DNA from: Geobacter sp. UBA5730
Lineage (GTDB): Bacteria; Desulfobacterota; Desulfuromonadia; Geobacterales; Pseudopelobacteraceae
NCBI GenBank assembly: GCA_002419465.1
Contig: DIGE01000019.1
Coordinates: 164,745-228,744, forward strand
Direction of reading: 5' to 3'
Length of the DNA stretch: 64,000 bases
Part shown: in pieces, positions 48,985 to 57,896 of the stretch
Layout of the letters: the number at the start of each line of letters is the position of its first letter
Numbering within the stretch: position 1 is the stretch's first letter
Made by a program: the position numbers and the translations under genes
The notes under the pieces: model-generated
Seen by the model: only the letters and a program-made list of their open reading frames with translations
Databases searched by the model: none
What the model was told of the DNA's origin: nothing

Positions 48985-51213
48985 CTAGATCGCGTCAATG
49001 ATGGCGTTCAGTGTGCCGCTTGGACGCATTGCTTTTTCAACCTTGGCGGGATCCGGGTTGTAGTAGCCGCCCATATCTACCGGCTTGCCCTGAGCACCGA
49101 TCAACTCTTCGTTGATCTTTGACTCGTTCTCCTGAAGCTGCTTGGCCACCTTGGTGAAACGTGCTGCGAGATCGGCATCCTTGCTCTGAGCTGCCAATGC
49201 CTCGGCCCAGTACATGGCCAGATAGAAGTGGCTGCCGCGGTTATCGATCTGACCAACCTTACGGGCCGGGTTCTTGTTTTGCTCCAGAAACTTGGTGTTG
49301 GCCTGGTCCAGGGTGTCCGCCAACAGTTGAGCCTTCTCGTTTTTGAAGGTTGCTGCCAGGTGCTCAAGGGAAACCCCCAGGGCCAGGAACTCTCCCAATG
49401 AGTCCCAACGCAGATAGCCTTCCTGAACAAACTGTTGAACGTGCTTGGGAGCAGACCCGCCCGCACCGGTCTCAAACAGACCGCCACCAGCCAAGAGCGG
49501 CACGATGGAAAGCATCTTGGCGCTGGTACCCAGCTCAAGAATCGGGAACAGGTCGGTCAAATAGTCCCGCAGGGCGTTGCCGGTTACGGTGATGGTATCT
49601 TTACCCTCTTTTGCCCGCTGGCACGCAAACAGCATCGCGTCAACCGGGGCCATGATCTGAATATCAAGACCGTTGGTATCGTGATCTTTCAGGTACTTGG
49701 TGACCTTTTCAATCATCTGGGCATCGTGGCCGCGGTTCTTGTCCAGCCAGAAGATTGCCGGTGTGCCGGTGGCACGGGCACGACGTACAGCCAGCTTGAC
49801 CCAATCCTGAATCGGCAGATCTTTGGCCTGGCAACCACGCCAGATGTCACCTTCTTCTACTTCATGCTGAATCAGTACGGCACCTGACTCATCAACAACA
49901 CGCATGGTCCCGTTGCCAGGTACTTTAAAGGTCTTATCATGAGAACCGTACTCTTCAGCCTTTTGTGCCATCAGACCGACGTTGGCGACGGAACCCATGG
50001 TGGTAGGATCGAACTGGCCGTTCTTTTTGCAGAAGTCAATACAAACCTGATACCATTCTGCGTAGCTGGTGTCGGGAATCACGCACTTAACGTCGTGCAG
50101 TTTGCCATCAGGCCCCCACATGCCGCCGGAGTCACGGATAACCACCGGCATGGAGGCGTCGATGATGATGTCGTTGCTGGCGTGCAGGTTGGTAATCCCT
50201 TTGTCGGAGTCCACCATCGCCAAAGGGGGCTGCTTCTTGTAGACTTCCTGGATATCGGCCTCGATCTCGGCCTTCTTGGCCTCCGGCAGCTTTGCGATCT
50301 TCAGATACAGATCGCCCATGCCCAGGTCAGGGTTAATACCCAGCTCTTTAAAGGTAGCCGCATGCTTCTCAAATACATCCTTATAGAACACAGAAACGAA
50401 ATGACCGAACATGATCGGATCGGAGATCTTCATCATGGTGGCCTTCAGGTGAACCGAGAACAGCACACCCTTTGCCTTTGCGTCTGCGATTTGTTCTTCA
50501 ATAAACTTGCGCAGAGCCTTGACACTCATAAAGGCACCATCAAGCACTTCGCCAGCCTGTAGAGCCAACTTCTCCTTCATCACCGTGACCTTGCCGGTCT
50601 GATCGACAAACTCAAACCGGACATTACCGGCCTTCTCCATGGTGATCGACTTCTCGCTGTGGTAGAAATCGCCGGCCTTCATATTTGAAACATGGGTCTT
50701 TGAATCAGCAGTCCATGCGCCCATCTTGTGCGGATGCTTCTTGGCATACTCCTTGACTGCACGAGCTGAACGACGGTCAGAGTTACCCTCACGCAGCACG
50801 GGGTTAACGGCACTGCCCAGACACTTGGCATAGCGAGCATGCAGTTCTTTCTCTGCATCGGTCTTAGGCTCTTCCGGATAATCGGGCAGCTTGTAACCTT
50901 GCTCTTGCAGCTCCTTGATAGCGGCTTTCAACTGGGGAATCGAGGCACTGACGTTCGGCAACTTGATGATATTGGCCTCGGGCTTCTGGGTAAGCTCGCC
51001 CAGCTCGGCCAGATAATCAGGCATCCGCTGTTCCGGAGTCAAATAATCGGGAAAGTTTGCAATAATCCTACCGGCAACAGAAATGTCTCGCGTTTCAACC
51101 ACGACACCGGCTGCTTTAGTAAAGGCATTTACGATAGGAAGTAGAGAGTATGTTGCCAGTGCAGGTGCTTCATCAATCTTTGACCAGATAATTTTTGCGG
51201 TTTGTGCTGTCAT
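48985..51213 (-). CDS. icd: isocitrate dehydrogenase, monomeric NADP type
   Basis: It oxidatively decarboxylates isocitrate to 2-oxoglutarate with NADP. The 742-residue size and the motifs (KIIWSKIDEAPALATYSLLP at the start, LREGNSDRRSA near residue 138, VDSDKGITNLHASNDIIIDASMP near 345, FWLDKNRGHDAQMI near 490) define the monomeric class, not the usual homodimer. Geobacter species use this form. It is first in the icd-mdh-kor segment. A consensus -35 and a palindrome lie about 140 bp upstream of the start codon. Confidence 0.96.
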   Translation of the reverse strand: MTAQTAKIIWSKIDEAPALATYSLLPIVNAFTKAAGVVVETRDISVAGRIIANFPDYLTPEQRMPDYLAELGELTQKPEANIIKLPNVSASIPQLKAAIKELQEQGYKLPDYPEEPKTDAEKELHARYAKCLGSAVNPVLREGNSDRRSARAVKEYAKKHPHKMGAWTADSKTHVSNMKAGDFYHSEKSITMEKAGNVRFEFVDQTGKVTVMKEKLALQAGEVLDGAFMSVKALRKFIEEQIADAKAKGVLFSVHLKATMMKISDPIMFGHFVSVFYKDVFEKHAATFKELGINPDLGMGDLYLKIAKLPEAKKAEIEADIQEVYKKQPPLAMVDSDKGITNLHASNDIIIDASMPVVIRDSGGMWGPDGKLHDVKCVIPDTSYAEWYQVCIDFCKKNGQFDPTTMGSVANVGLMAQKAEEYGSHDKTFKVPGNGTMRVVDESGAVLIQHEVEEGDIWRGCQAKDLPIQDWVKLAVRRARATGTPAIFWLDKNRGHDAQMIEKVTKYLKDHDTNGLDIQIMAPVDAMLFACQRAKEGKDTITVTGNALRDYLTDLFPILELGTSAKMLSIVPLLAGGGLFETGAGGSAPKHVQQFVQEGYLRWDSLGEFLALGVSLEHLAATFKNEKAQLLADTLDQANTKFLEQNKNPARKVGQIDNRGSHFYLAMYWAEALAAQSKDADLAARFTKVAKQLQENESKINEELIGAQGKPVDMGGYYNPDPAKVEKAMRPSGTLNAIIDAI

Positions 51214-51342
51214 GTTCTCTCCTTGTTAAGTTTCTTTCCCTTACGGCTGTGAGCAATCTCGATACACCGTTTCCAAATATATGGAAAAACATATAAAATG
51301 CAATATCTTACAATTACAGGCGCTTTTAACGCCTATAAAATC

Positions 51343-51377
51343 TTGTATACAGTATGCAAAAGGGTATGGGCTGTCAA
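51343..51377 (-). promoter_or_regulatory. icd promoter overlapped by a palindromic operator-like site
   Basis: On the minus strand TTGACA (51377-51372) is followed after 17 bases by TACTGT (51354-51349) as -35/-10. The -10 is embedded in TTGTATACAGTATGCAA (51343-51359), a palindrome with 7 of 8 arm bases matched. Such TTGTATAC-type sites are bound by GntR-family and similar repressors, and a protein there would block RNA polymerase. The regulator is unknown. Confidence 0.55.
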
Positions 51378-51442
51378 GGAAAAATCGTTACCGCTCTTCG
51401 ATGAAAATCAGGGCAAAACCCCTTGCTTCCCGATGGTTACCA

Positions 51443-52132
51443 TCAGCGACGGCTAGCCTGCCGACGGGCCTCAACAGCTTCATCGCGGGAATAAGAACGT
51501 GGTATCTTCAGCACCTGCCCCGGCCAGAGCTGGTAGGGATCTCGAACCTGATCCCGATTTGCCCGATAGATCAAGGGCCAGAGGCCAGGTTCATTATAAA
51601 TTTCAGGCCGTGCGGCAATCTGAGGCAAGGTTTCACCACGTCGAACCGAATAACTAACCGGTCGCTCGCGGGTTACAGTACCGTTTTGTTCCACCTGTAC
51701 CGCTCTCGCAGCGTCGCGTGCTGCCACCGCGGCCAACTCGCGCCGCCGCTGTTCTTCGGCAGCCGCCTCGCGCTGTTTACGCTGTTCTTCAGCCCGAAGC
51801 AGCTCTGCTTCCGCCTTGATACGTGCTTCCTCAGCCTGCCTGACCCGAATGCCATCCAGTTCCAGCTTCAGCAGCTCGCCCTTCTGAAAGGCTAAGCGGT
51901 ACTCCTGGTCGGCCTGCTCGTCGTTTTTCCTAACCCGGTAGATCGCTTCGCCATGTTCGAAGGTCTCCTGCATATTGCGAAAGGCCTCAGGCGCCAAGAC
52001 AGGAGCCTTTTCGGCCTCAAGCTGTTGCAGTGACAGAATAGTCCTGGCTCGCCAGACCGGTTCCGCCGTGGCACAACCTGACGCCAGTGCCAGCACGGCA
52101 ATCAGGTATATACTACCAAGCAGGCGGAGCAC
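51443..52132 (-). CDS. LysM-domain lipoprotein
   Basis: A GTG at 52132, one base after the aspS stop, gives a 229-residue protein with a lipoprotein signal (YLIAVLALASGC, lipidation at that Cys). The middle is helical and Arg/Glu/Ala-rich (about 90-150), probably coiled coil, resembling DUF4398-type proteins. The C-terminus is one LysM module (YSVRRGETLPQIAARPEIYNE to WPGQVLKIPRSY), which binds peptidoglycan. It is presumably anchored in the outer membrane and contacts the wall. A longer start inside aspS is possible but would begin without a signal peptide. No clear ribosome binding site is seen, so translation may be coupled to aspS. Confidence 0.82.
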   Translation of the reverse strand: MLRLLGSIYLIAVLALASGCATAEPVWRARTILSLQQLEAEKAPVLAPEAFRNMQETFEHGEAIYRVRKNDEQADQEYRLAFQKGELLKLELDGIRVRQAEEARIKAEAELLRAEEQRKQREAAAEEQRRRELAAVAARDAARAVQVEQNGTVTRERPVSYSVRRGETLPQIAARPEIYNEPGLWPLIYRANRDQVRDPYQLWPGQVLKIPRSYSRDEAVEARRQASRR

Positions 52133-52133
52133 G

Positions 52134-53930
52134 CTAGCTGGCGGTCCCGCGTGCACTGGCGGCCAGACGAATTCCCAGTTCACGCAGTTGCTTAGTATCC
52201 ACAGCAGACGGTGCTTCAGACATCAGACAAGTGCCTCTCTGGGTCTTGGGGAAGGCGATCACATCCCGGATCGAGTCAGAACCGGTCAACAGCATAATCA
52301 GACGATCCAGACCGAAGGCGATGCCGCCGTGTGGCGGTGTACCGTATTCCAGCGCATCCAGCAGGAAGCCGAACTTGGCCCGTTTGTCTTCCTCGGAATG
52401 ACCCAGCATCTTGAACATCAGCGACTGGACCTGCTCCTGGTGGATACGGATCGAACCGCCGCCGATCTCGTTGCCGTTCAACACCAGGTCGTAAGCCTTG
52501 GCCCGACAACGACCCGGATCTGACTCGACAAAATCCACATCTTCATCCATCGGCGCAGTGAACGGATGGTGCACGGCGCACCAGCGTTTGTCGTCTTCGT
52601 CCCACTCAAACAACGGGAAATCGGTGATCCAGACAAACCGGAACTCGCTGGGATCGGTCAGCTTAAGCAGCGAGGCCAACTGGTTACGCAGCTTGCCCAG
52701 AGAGTCGTTGACCACCTTGGGTTTGTCGGCCACGAACAGCAGCAGATCGCCCTCTTCTGCGCCAAAGGCCTCCGCCATGGAGGCAATCTCGGCCTCGGTG
52801 AAGAACTTGGTGATAGGCGACTGCCAGCCCTCGGCGGTGACCTTGACGTAAGCCAGACCTTTAGCCCCGTAGATGGAGACAAAGTTGGTCAGTTCGTCGA
52901 TCTCCTTACGGGAGAACCCGGCACAGCCCTTGGCGTTAATCCCCTTGATGATGCCGCCGCCTGCAGCCACCTCGGCAAACACCTTGAAGCCGGAGTTTTT
53001 GACAATATCGGTCAGCGCCACCAACTCCAGACCAAAGCGCAGGTCAGGGTTATCAACACCAAAACGGCGGATCGCCTCCTGATAAGTCATCCGCTGTACC
53101 GGCAGCTGCACCTCAACCCCTTTGGCCTCCTTAAAGACCCGGGCCATCAACCCTTCCATCACGGTGATGATATCTTCACGGTCGATAAAGGACATTTCAC
53201 AATCGATCTGGGTGAATTCCGGCTGACGATCGGCCCGCAGGTCCTCGTCGCGGAAACAGCGTACAATCTGGAAATAGCGGTCAAAACCGGAGATCATCAG
53301 AATCTGCTTAAATATCTGGGGGGACTGTGGCAAGGCATAGAACTGCCCCTGATTGATCCGGGACGGAACCAAAAAATCACGTGCACCTTCCGGGGTTGAC
53401 TTGGTAAGAAAAGGGGTTTCCAGCTCAAGAAATCCGTTTTCGGTCAGGTACTGACGGGTTACCTGAGCCACCTGATGGCGCAGGATCAAGTTCTGGGCTA
53501 ACTGAGGACGCCGCATATCCAGATAGCGGTACTTGAGGCGGATATTCTCATTTACATCACTATGCTCATCCAGCATGAACGGCAACGGTTTGGAGCGGTT
53601 CAGCAGCTTGCATTCCGCCACCTGAATCTCCACCTCACCGGTCTTCATGTTGGGGTTGACAGTACCCTCGGGGCGCGGAATTACCTTGCCTTTGATGGCC
53701 AGCACGAATTCACTGCGCACCCCCTCAGCTACTTGATGGGCGGCAGGGTTCACTTCCGGGTCAAAAACAATTTGGGCAATCCCTTCACGATCCCGCAAAT
53801 CAATGAAGATCAACCCGCCATGGTCACGTCGACGCAGCGCCCAGCCCATCAGCACCACCTCGCGACCGATATCCCTGGCAGTCAGCTGACCGCAGTAATC
53901 TGAACGCTTCCAATTGCCCAATGTATCCAT
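52134..53930 (-). CDS. aspS: aspartyl-tRNA synthetase
   Basis: ATG 53930 follows GGAGGG and gives 598 residues, the bacterial AspRS length. The OB anticodon domain (residues 1-110), class II motif 2 (CFRDEDLRADRQPEFTQ), the bacterial GAD insertion (about 290-420) and motif 3 (GIAFGLDRLIMLL) are visible. In the anticodon domain the sequence is RRRDHGG: His37 stands where discriminating enzymes such as E. coli have Leu (RRRDLG). From work on the Pseudomonas enzyme this His marks AspRS that also charges tRNA-Asn, implying a GatCAB route. It is followed by lepB 25 bp upstream on the same strand. Confidence 0.96.
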   Translation of the reverse strand: MDTLGNWKRSDYCGQLTARDIGREVVLMGWALRRRDHGGLIFIDLRDREGIAQIVFDPEVNPAAHQVAEGVRSEFVLAIKGKVIPRPEGTVNPNMKTGEVEIQVAECKLLNRSKPLPFMLDEHSDVNENIRLKYRYLDMRRPQLAQNLILRHQVAQVTRQYLTENGFLELETPFLTKSTPEGARDFLVPSRINQGQFYALPQSPQIFKQILMISGFDRYFQIVRCFRDEDLRADRQPEFTQIDCEMSFIDREDIITVMEGLMARVFKEAKGVEVQLPVQRMTYQEAIRRFGVDNPDLRFGLELVALTDIVKNSGFKVFAEVAAGGGIIKGINAKGCAGFSRKEIDELTNFVSIYGAKGLAYVKVTAEGWQSPITKFFTEAEIASMAEAFGAEEGDLLLFVADKPKVVNDSLGKLRNQLASLLKLTDPSEFRFVWITDFPLFEWDEDDKRWCAVHHPFTAPMDEDVDFVESDPGRCRAKAYDLVLNGNEIGGGSIRIHQEQVQSLMFKMLGHSEEDKRAKFGFLLDALEYGTPPHGGIAFGLDRLIMLLTGSDSIRDVIAFPKTQRGTCLMSEAPSAVDTKQLRELGIRLAASARGTAS

Positions 53931-53955
53931 ATAGCAACCCTCCGGTTTGTAATAA

Positions 53956-54645
53956 TTAATCAATCAGCCGACCGATGTTGCGCCAGCGGATATTGAACTT
54001 GTACCATGGACCGTCAATGGACCAGTACTTGATAAAGGCCAACCCCTTGATCTGGTCGCGGGGCACAAAATTCCAGAAGCGGCTGTCATAGGAACGGTCA
54101 CGGTTATCGCCCATCACAAAATAGGAATCAGCTGGCACCGTAACCGGACCGAAGGTGTCCCGCGGGTTCTGCTCCTTGGGAATTATCTGTGTTTCCTTGT
54201 GAACCTCATGGGGATTTTGGTACAGCTGACCATTCACAAAGACCTGCTTGGCCTTTCCCTCCACCACATCACCCGGCACGCCGATCACCCGCTTGATGAA
54301 ATCCTTGCGAGGGTCTTCAGGATAGATAAAAACGATCACATCACCACGCCTTGGGTCGCGGATCTTGAATATCCGCTTGTCGGTGAAAGGCAGATCAGTA
54401 CCGTAGATAAACTTGCTGACCAACAGGTGATCGCCGATCAGCAGCGTATCCTCCATGGAACCGGAGGGGATCTTGAAGGCCTGCACAATAAAGGCCCGAA
54501 TGAACAGTGCCAGAACAACGGCAATAATGATCGATTCGGTATACTCACGAAAAAGACTCTTCTTCTGAGGCGGCTGGCCCGCCTGGGCAGCCGGTGTTTC
54601 CTGACCGCCTGACATGTTTGGCTGTTTTTCAGTCTGCTCTGCCAT
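53956..54645 (-). CDS. lepB: signal peptidase I
   Basis: LepB cleaves signal peptides of exported proteins at the outer face of the inner membrane. The 229 residues have a polar, Gln-rich N-terminus, one clear membrane helix (SIIIAVVLALFIRAFIVQAF), the catalytic Ser in IPSGSMEDTLLIGD near residue 61, the general-base Lys in RKDFIKRVIG near 117, and box E GDNRDRSYDSRFWNFVP near 175. The single-helix form is typical outside the enterobacteria. It lies between lepA and aspS, the classic lepA-lepB pair. Confidence 0.95.
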   Translation of the reverse strand: MAEQTEKQPNMSGGQETPAAQAGQPPQKKSLFREYTESIIIAVVLALFIRAFIVQAFKIPSGSMEDTLLIGDHLLVSKFIYGTDLPFTDKRIFKIRDPRRGDVIVFIYPEDPRKDFIKRVIGVPGDVVEGKAKQVFVNGQLYQNPHEVHKETQIIPKEQNPRDTFGPVTVPADSYFVMGDNRDRSYDSRFWNFVPRDQIKGLAFIKYWSIDGPWYKFNIRWRNIGRLID

Positions 54646-54656
54646 GGTTTCCTTCC

Positions 54657-56459
54657 CTATTTGTCGTCAACCTTGAGGATTGCCAGGAATGCCTCCTGGG
54701 GCAGCTCCACGTTGCCAACATTTTTCATCCGTTTTTTGCCTTCCTTCTGTTTCTCCAACAACTTACGCTTACGGGTGATGTCACCGCCATAACATTTTGC
54801 CAGCACATCCTTGCGCATGGCCTTGACCGTCTCACGGGCGATGATCTTGCTGCCGATGGCGGCCTGAATCGCCACCTCAAACATCTGCCGTGAAATCAGT
54901 TCCTTCATCTTGGAAACCAGGTCCCGGCCACGGAAGTACGCTTTGTCACGATGCAGGATCAAGGACAGTGCATCGACAATCTCACCGTTGATCATGACAT
55001 TCATCCGAACCAGATCGCTACGGCGATACTCAAGGTGCTCATAATCAAGGGAAGCATACCCTTTGGTAATTGATTTCAGACGATCATAAAAATCCAGCAC
55101 GATCTCGTTTAACGGCAATTCATAAATGATCATCACCCGTGTGGGGGTCAGATACTTGATCTCGCGCTGGACGCCACGCTTATCCTCGCAAAGAGCCAGC
55201 ACTCCGCCCACATAATCATTGGGCACATGGATGTGCGCCAGAATAAAGGGCTCTTCCAGATACTCAGTACTTTGCAGCTCAGGCATCTGGTTGGCGCTCT
55301 GAATCGAGTAGACCTCGCCACTCATTCGGTGCACCCGATAGACAACCGTCGGGGCGGTGGTAATCAGCTCAAGGCCGAACTCACGCTCCAGCCGCTCCTG
55401 GATAATCTCCATATGCAGCAGCCCCAAAAAGCCACAACGGAAGCCGAAACCCAGGGCAACCGAGGTCTCCGGCTCAAAGGAGAACGAAGAATCGTTCAGC
55501 TTAAGCTTGGCCAGAGCATCCCGAAGCTGTTCGTATTGGGCGGTGTCGATCGGGTACAGGCCGGAAAAAACCATCGGCTTGACCTCTTTAAAACCACCCA
55601 GCATCTCCGGGCATTGCCGGTTTAGCAGCGTAACCGTATCACCAACCTTGGCATCTGCCACATCCTTGATGCCGGCGATCACAAATCCTACCTCACCGGC
55701 AGTCAATTGTGGCACCTCAACCATTACCGGCGCAAACACCCCGACCTTAAGCGCCTCATAGGCCTTGTTGGTCGACATCAACTGGATTTTGTCACCTTTT
55801 TTCAGCGTGCCATCAAACAGGCGCACCAGGATGATCACCCCCTGATACTGGTCGTACCAGGAGTCAAACAGCAACGCCTTTAAAGGAGCAGCGGCATCCC
55901 CCTTGGGTGCGGGAATCTTCTTGACTATCGCCTCCAGCACCTCATGGGTGCCGATCCCCTCTTTAGCTGAGGCCAACACCGCATCATGGGCATCAATCCC
56001 GATGATCTCCTCGATCTCATGCTTGACCCGCTCCGGTTCAGCCGCCGGCAAGTCGATCTTGTTCAAAACCGGAAAAACTTCCAGATTGATATCCAACGCC
56101 AGGTAGACATTGGCCAGAGTCTGTGCCTCGACACCCTGGGAGGCATCCACCACCAACAAACCGCCTTCACAGGCAGCCAACGAGCGTGAAACCTCGTAGG
56201 TAAAGTCCACGTGACCCGGGGTGTCGATCAGGTTCAGAATATACTGATTGCCATCGTCAGCCGTATAGTTCAACCGAACCGTCTGGGCCTTGATGGTGAT
56301 ACCCCGCTCCCGTTCAAGGTCCATTTTGTCTAAAAACTGACTCTGCATCTCACGTGCGGTCAAGGCACCGGTGTACTCCAAGAGACGGTCAGCCAGAGTT
56401 GACTTACCGTGGTCAATGTGGGCAATGATCGAAAAATTGCGAATCCTGCTGATATTCAT
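54657..56459 (-). CDS. lepA: elongation factor 4 (LepA)
   Basis: LepA is a ribosomal GTPase implicated in back-translocation, initiation fidelity and 30S biogenesis. The 600 residues show the P-loop IAHIDHGKSTLADRLLE, switch II DTPGHVDF, NKIDLP and the LepA-specific C-terminal domain (AIGSKIIARETVKAMRKDVLAKCYGGDITRKRKLLEKQKEGKKRMK, cited here only by its ends: AIGSKIIARE ... EGKKRMK). It begins the lepA-lepB-aspS-LysM run, 11 bp before lepB. Confidence 0.97.
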   Translation of the reverse strand: MNISRIRNFSIIAHIDHGKSTLADRLLEYTGALTAREMQSQFLDKMDLERERGITIKAQTVRLNYTADDGNQYILNLIDTPGHVDFTYEVSRSLAACEGGLLVVDASQGVEAQTLANVYLALDINLEVFPVLNKIDLPAAEPERVKHEIEEIIGIDAHDAVLASAKEGIGTHEVLEAIVKKIPAPKGDAAAPLKALLFDSWYDQYQGVIILVRLFDGTLKKGDKIQLMSTNKAYEALKVGVFAPVMVEVPQLTAGEVGFVIAGIKDVADAKVGDTVTLLNRQCPEMLGGFKEVKPMVFSGLYPIDTAQYEQLRDALAKLKLNDSSFSFEPETSVALGFGFRCGFLGLLHMEIIQERLEREFGLELITTAPTVVYRVHRMSGEVYSIQSANQMPELQSTEYLEEPFILAHIHVPNDYVGGVLALCEDKRGVQREIKYLTPTRVMIIYELPLNEIVLDFYDRLKSITKGYASLDYEHLEYRRSDLVRMNVMINGEIVDALSLILHRDKAYFRGRDLVSKMKELISRQMFEVAIQAAIGSKIIARETVKAMRKDVLAKCYGGDITRKRKLLEKQKEGKKRMKNVGNVELPQEAFLAILKVDDK

Positions 56460-56550
56460 GAACTCTCGCCCGTCTTAGTAGATACGAATGGAATTTAAAA
56501 GAATAATGGACAACCACATGGAAGTAAAGCAGAAACAGGCTGTAATGCCA

Positions 56551-56581
56551 CGAAAAAAGCCCCTTTCACAAAGAAAGAGGC
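56551..56581 (-). terminator. terminator of the tRNA-Leu gene
   Basis: On the minus strand GCCTCTTTC (56581-56573) and GAAAGGGGC (56567-56559) form a 9-bp stem with one U-G pair and a TTTGT loop, followed by six T (56558-56553). It lies 15 bases after the encoded CCA of the tRNA. Confidence 0.85.
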
Positions 56582-56595
56582 TCATTACAATTACT

Positions 56596-56682
56596 TGGTG
56601 CCGAAGACGAGACTCGAACTCGTACAGGCTGTCGCCCGCCACCCCCTCAAGATGGTGTGTCTACCAATTCCACCACTTCGGC
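56596..56682 (-). tRNA. tRNA-Leu (anticodon GAG)
   Basis: The minus strand from 56682 reads GCCGAAGTGGTGGAATTGG and so on, with acceptor stem GCCGAAG/CTTCGGC, a long variable arm of class II type, T-arm GAGTTCGAGTCTC and an encoded CCA. The anticodon stem CCATC/GGTGG encloses TTGAGGG, which sets the anticodon as GAG (reads CUC/CUU). It lies between secG and lepA with its own terminator. Confidence 0.93.
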
Positions 56683-56732
56683 ACAGGGATTGATCTTGTA
56701 CCAGACACAAAGTCTGATATCAAGCAGAACCT

Positions 56733-57062
56733 TTACTTATTGGCCGGTACGGGTGCCTGAGCAGGAGCCTGCTGAGGAGCCACCGGAACAGACTTCTGCG
56801 CGGCCTTGCCGGTCATGATCGAGGAACCCGGCGCATGACCGGACATATATGCCAGCGTCAGCGAGGTGAGCATAAAGATCACCGCTGCAGAGGTAGTCAA
56901 TCTGGTCATAAAGTTACCGCCGCCGCTGGCGCCAAACACCGACTGGCTGCCACCACCACCAAACGAAGCGCCCATCTCTGCACCCTTGCCGGATTGCAGC
57001 AGCACCACACCAATTATAAAAAGACAGATTAACACATGCAGGATTGCTATCAGGGTTGCCAT
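56733..57062 (-). CDS. secG: protein-export membrane protein SecG
   Basis: SecG is the small auxiliary subunit of the SecYEG translocon. The 109 residues have two membrane helices (ATLIAILHVLICLFIIGVVLL and AAVIFMLTSLTLAYMSG) separated by the characteristic glycine/phenylalanine loop LQSGKGAEMGASFGGGGSQSVFG. The C-terminus is a Pro/Ala/Gln-rich tail of the kind often seen in this family. It sits downstream of tpiA, the usual tpiA-secG-tRNA-Leu order. Confidence 0.95.
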   Translation of the reverse strand: MATLIAILHVLICLFIIGVVLLQSGKGAEMGASFGGGGSQSVFGASGGGNFMTRLTTSAAVIFMLTSLTLAYMSGHAPGSSIMTGKAAQKSVPVAPQQAPAQAPVPANK

Positions 57063-57131
57063 TGAATCCCCCTTGGGTTGTCAAAAGATAGATTATTTAG
57101 CACACCTGCATACATTTTGTAAAGATACAAG

Positions 57132-57887
57132 TTAGGCATCGAAGCGGATAATTGCCGCAAAAGAGTCGGCCTTGAGGCTAGCCCCCCCCACCAACGCCCC
57201 ATCGATATCGGCTTGCGCCATCAAGCCCCTTACGTTTCCGGGCTTAACGCTGCCGCCGTAAAGAATGCGGATGGCTTCAGCATCTGCCTGACTGTAGAGT
57301 TTTGTCACCAACCCCCGGATGAAGGCATGTACCTCCTGAGCCTGCTCGTCGCTGGCAGTCTTACCGGTGCCGATGGCCCAAACCGGTTCATAAGCGATCA
57401 CCACTTGCCCTAATGCTGCACGAGAGACATCCCTTAAACCGCCGACCAGTTGAGTTTCAATGATCCTGAAAGTAAAACCTGCTTCCCGCTCGGCCAGGGT
57501 CTCACCAATGCACAACAATACCGTCAAACCAGCAGCCAATGCTGCCCTGGTCTTACGATTGACGGTTTCATCGGTTTCGCCGAAGTATTGACGACGCTCG
57601 GAGTGTCCAATGATCACGTGACTACAGCCGGCATCCTTGAGCAGCGCGGGGGAAACCTCACCCGTAAAGGCCCCCTCCTCTTCCCAATAGCAATCCTGAG
57701 CCGCCACCTTGATCCGGCTGCCCGCCACTGCTGTTGCAACACAGCTGATGGCGGTAAATACGGGGGCCACCACGATCTCGACGCCCTGCACATTAGTTAC
57801 TAATGGCTTAAGACTCTCAATCAGAGCCACCGCCTCAGCCCGCGTCTTGAAAAGCTTCCAATTTCCCGCTATCAGTGGTGTCCTCAC
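57132..57887 (-). CDS. tpiA: triosephosphate isomerase
   Basis: TIM interconverts dihydroxyacetone phosphate and glyceraldehyde-3-phosphate. The 251 residues contain the substrate Lys in AGNWKLFK near residue 11, the catalytic His in IGHSERRQYFGE near 95, the catalytic Glu in YEPVWAIGTGKTA near 166 and the phosphate loop GGSVKPGN near 210. It starts 9 bases after pgk, consistent with a gap-pgk-tpiA glycolytic run. Confidence 0.97.
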   Translation of the reverse strand: MRTPLIAGNWKLFKTRAEAVALIESLKPLVTNVQGVEIVVAPVFTAISCVATAVAGSRIKVAAQDCYWEEEGAFTGEVSPALLKDAGCSHVIIGHSERRQYFGETDETVNRKTRAALAAGLTVLLCIGETLAEREAGFTFRIIETQLVGGLRDVSRAALGQVVIAYEPVWAIGTGKTASDEQAQEVHAFIRGLVTKLYSQADAEAIRILYGGSVKPGNVRGLMAQADIDGALVGGASLKADSFAAIIRFDA

Positions 57888-57896
57888 AGGCGCCCC

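Noticed and set aside
51214..51442. 229-bp gap between icd and the LysM gene
   Set aside because: Checked for a small gene or RNA. Only the icd promoter/operator and a weak AGGCG/CGCCT hairpin are visible.
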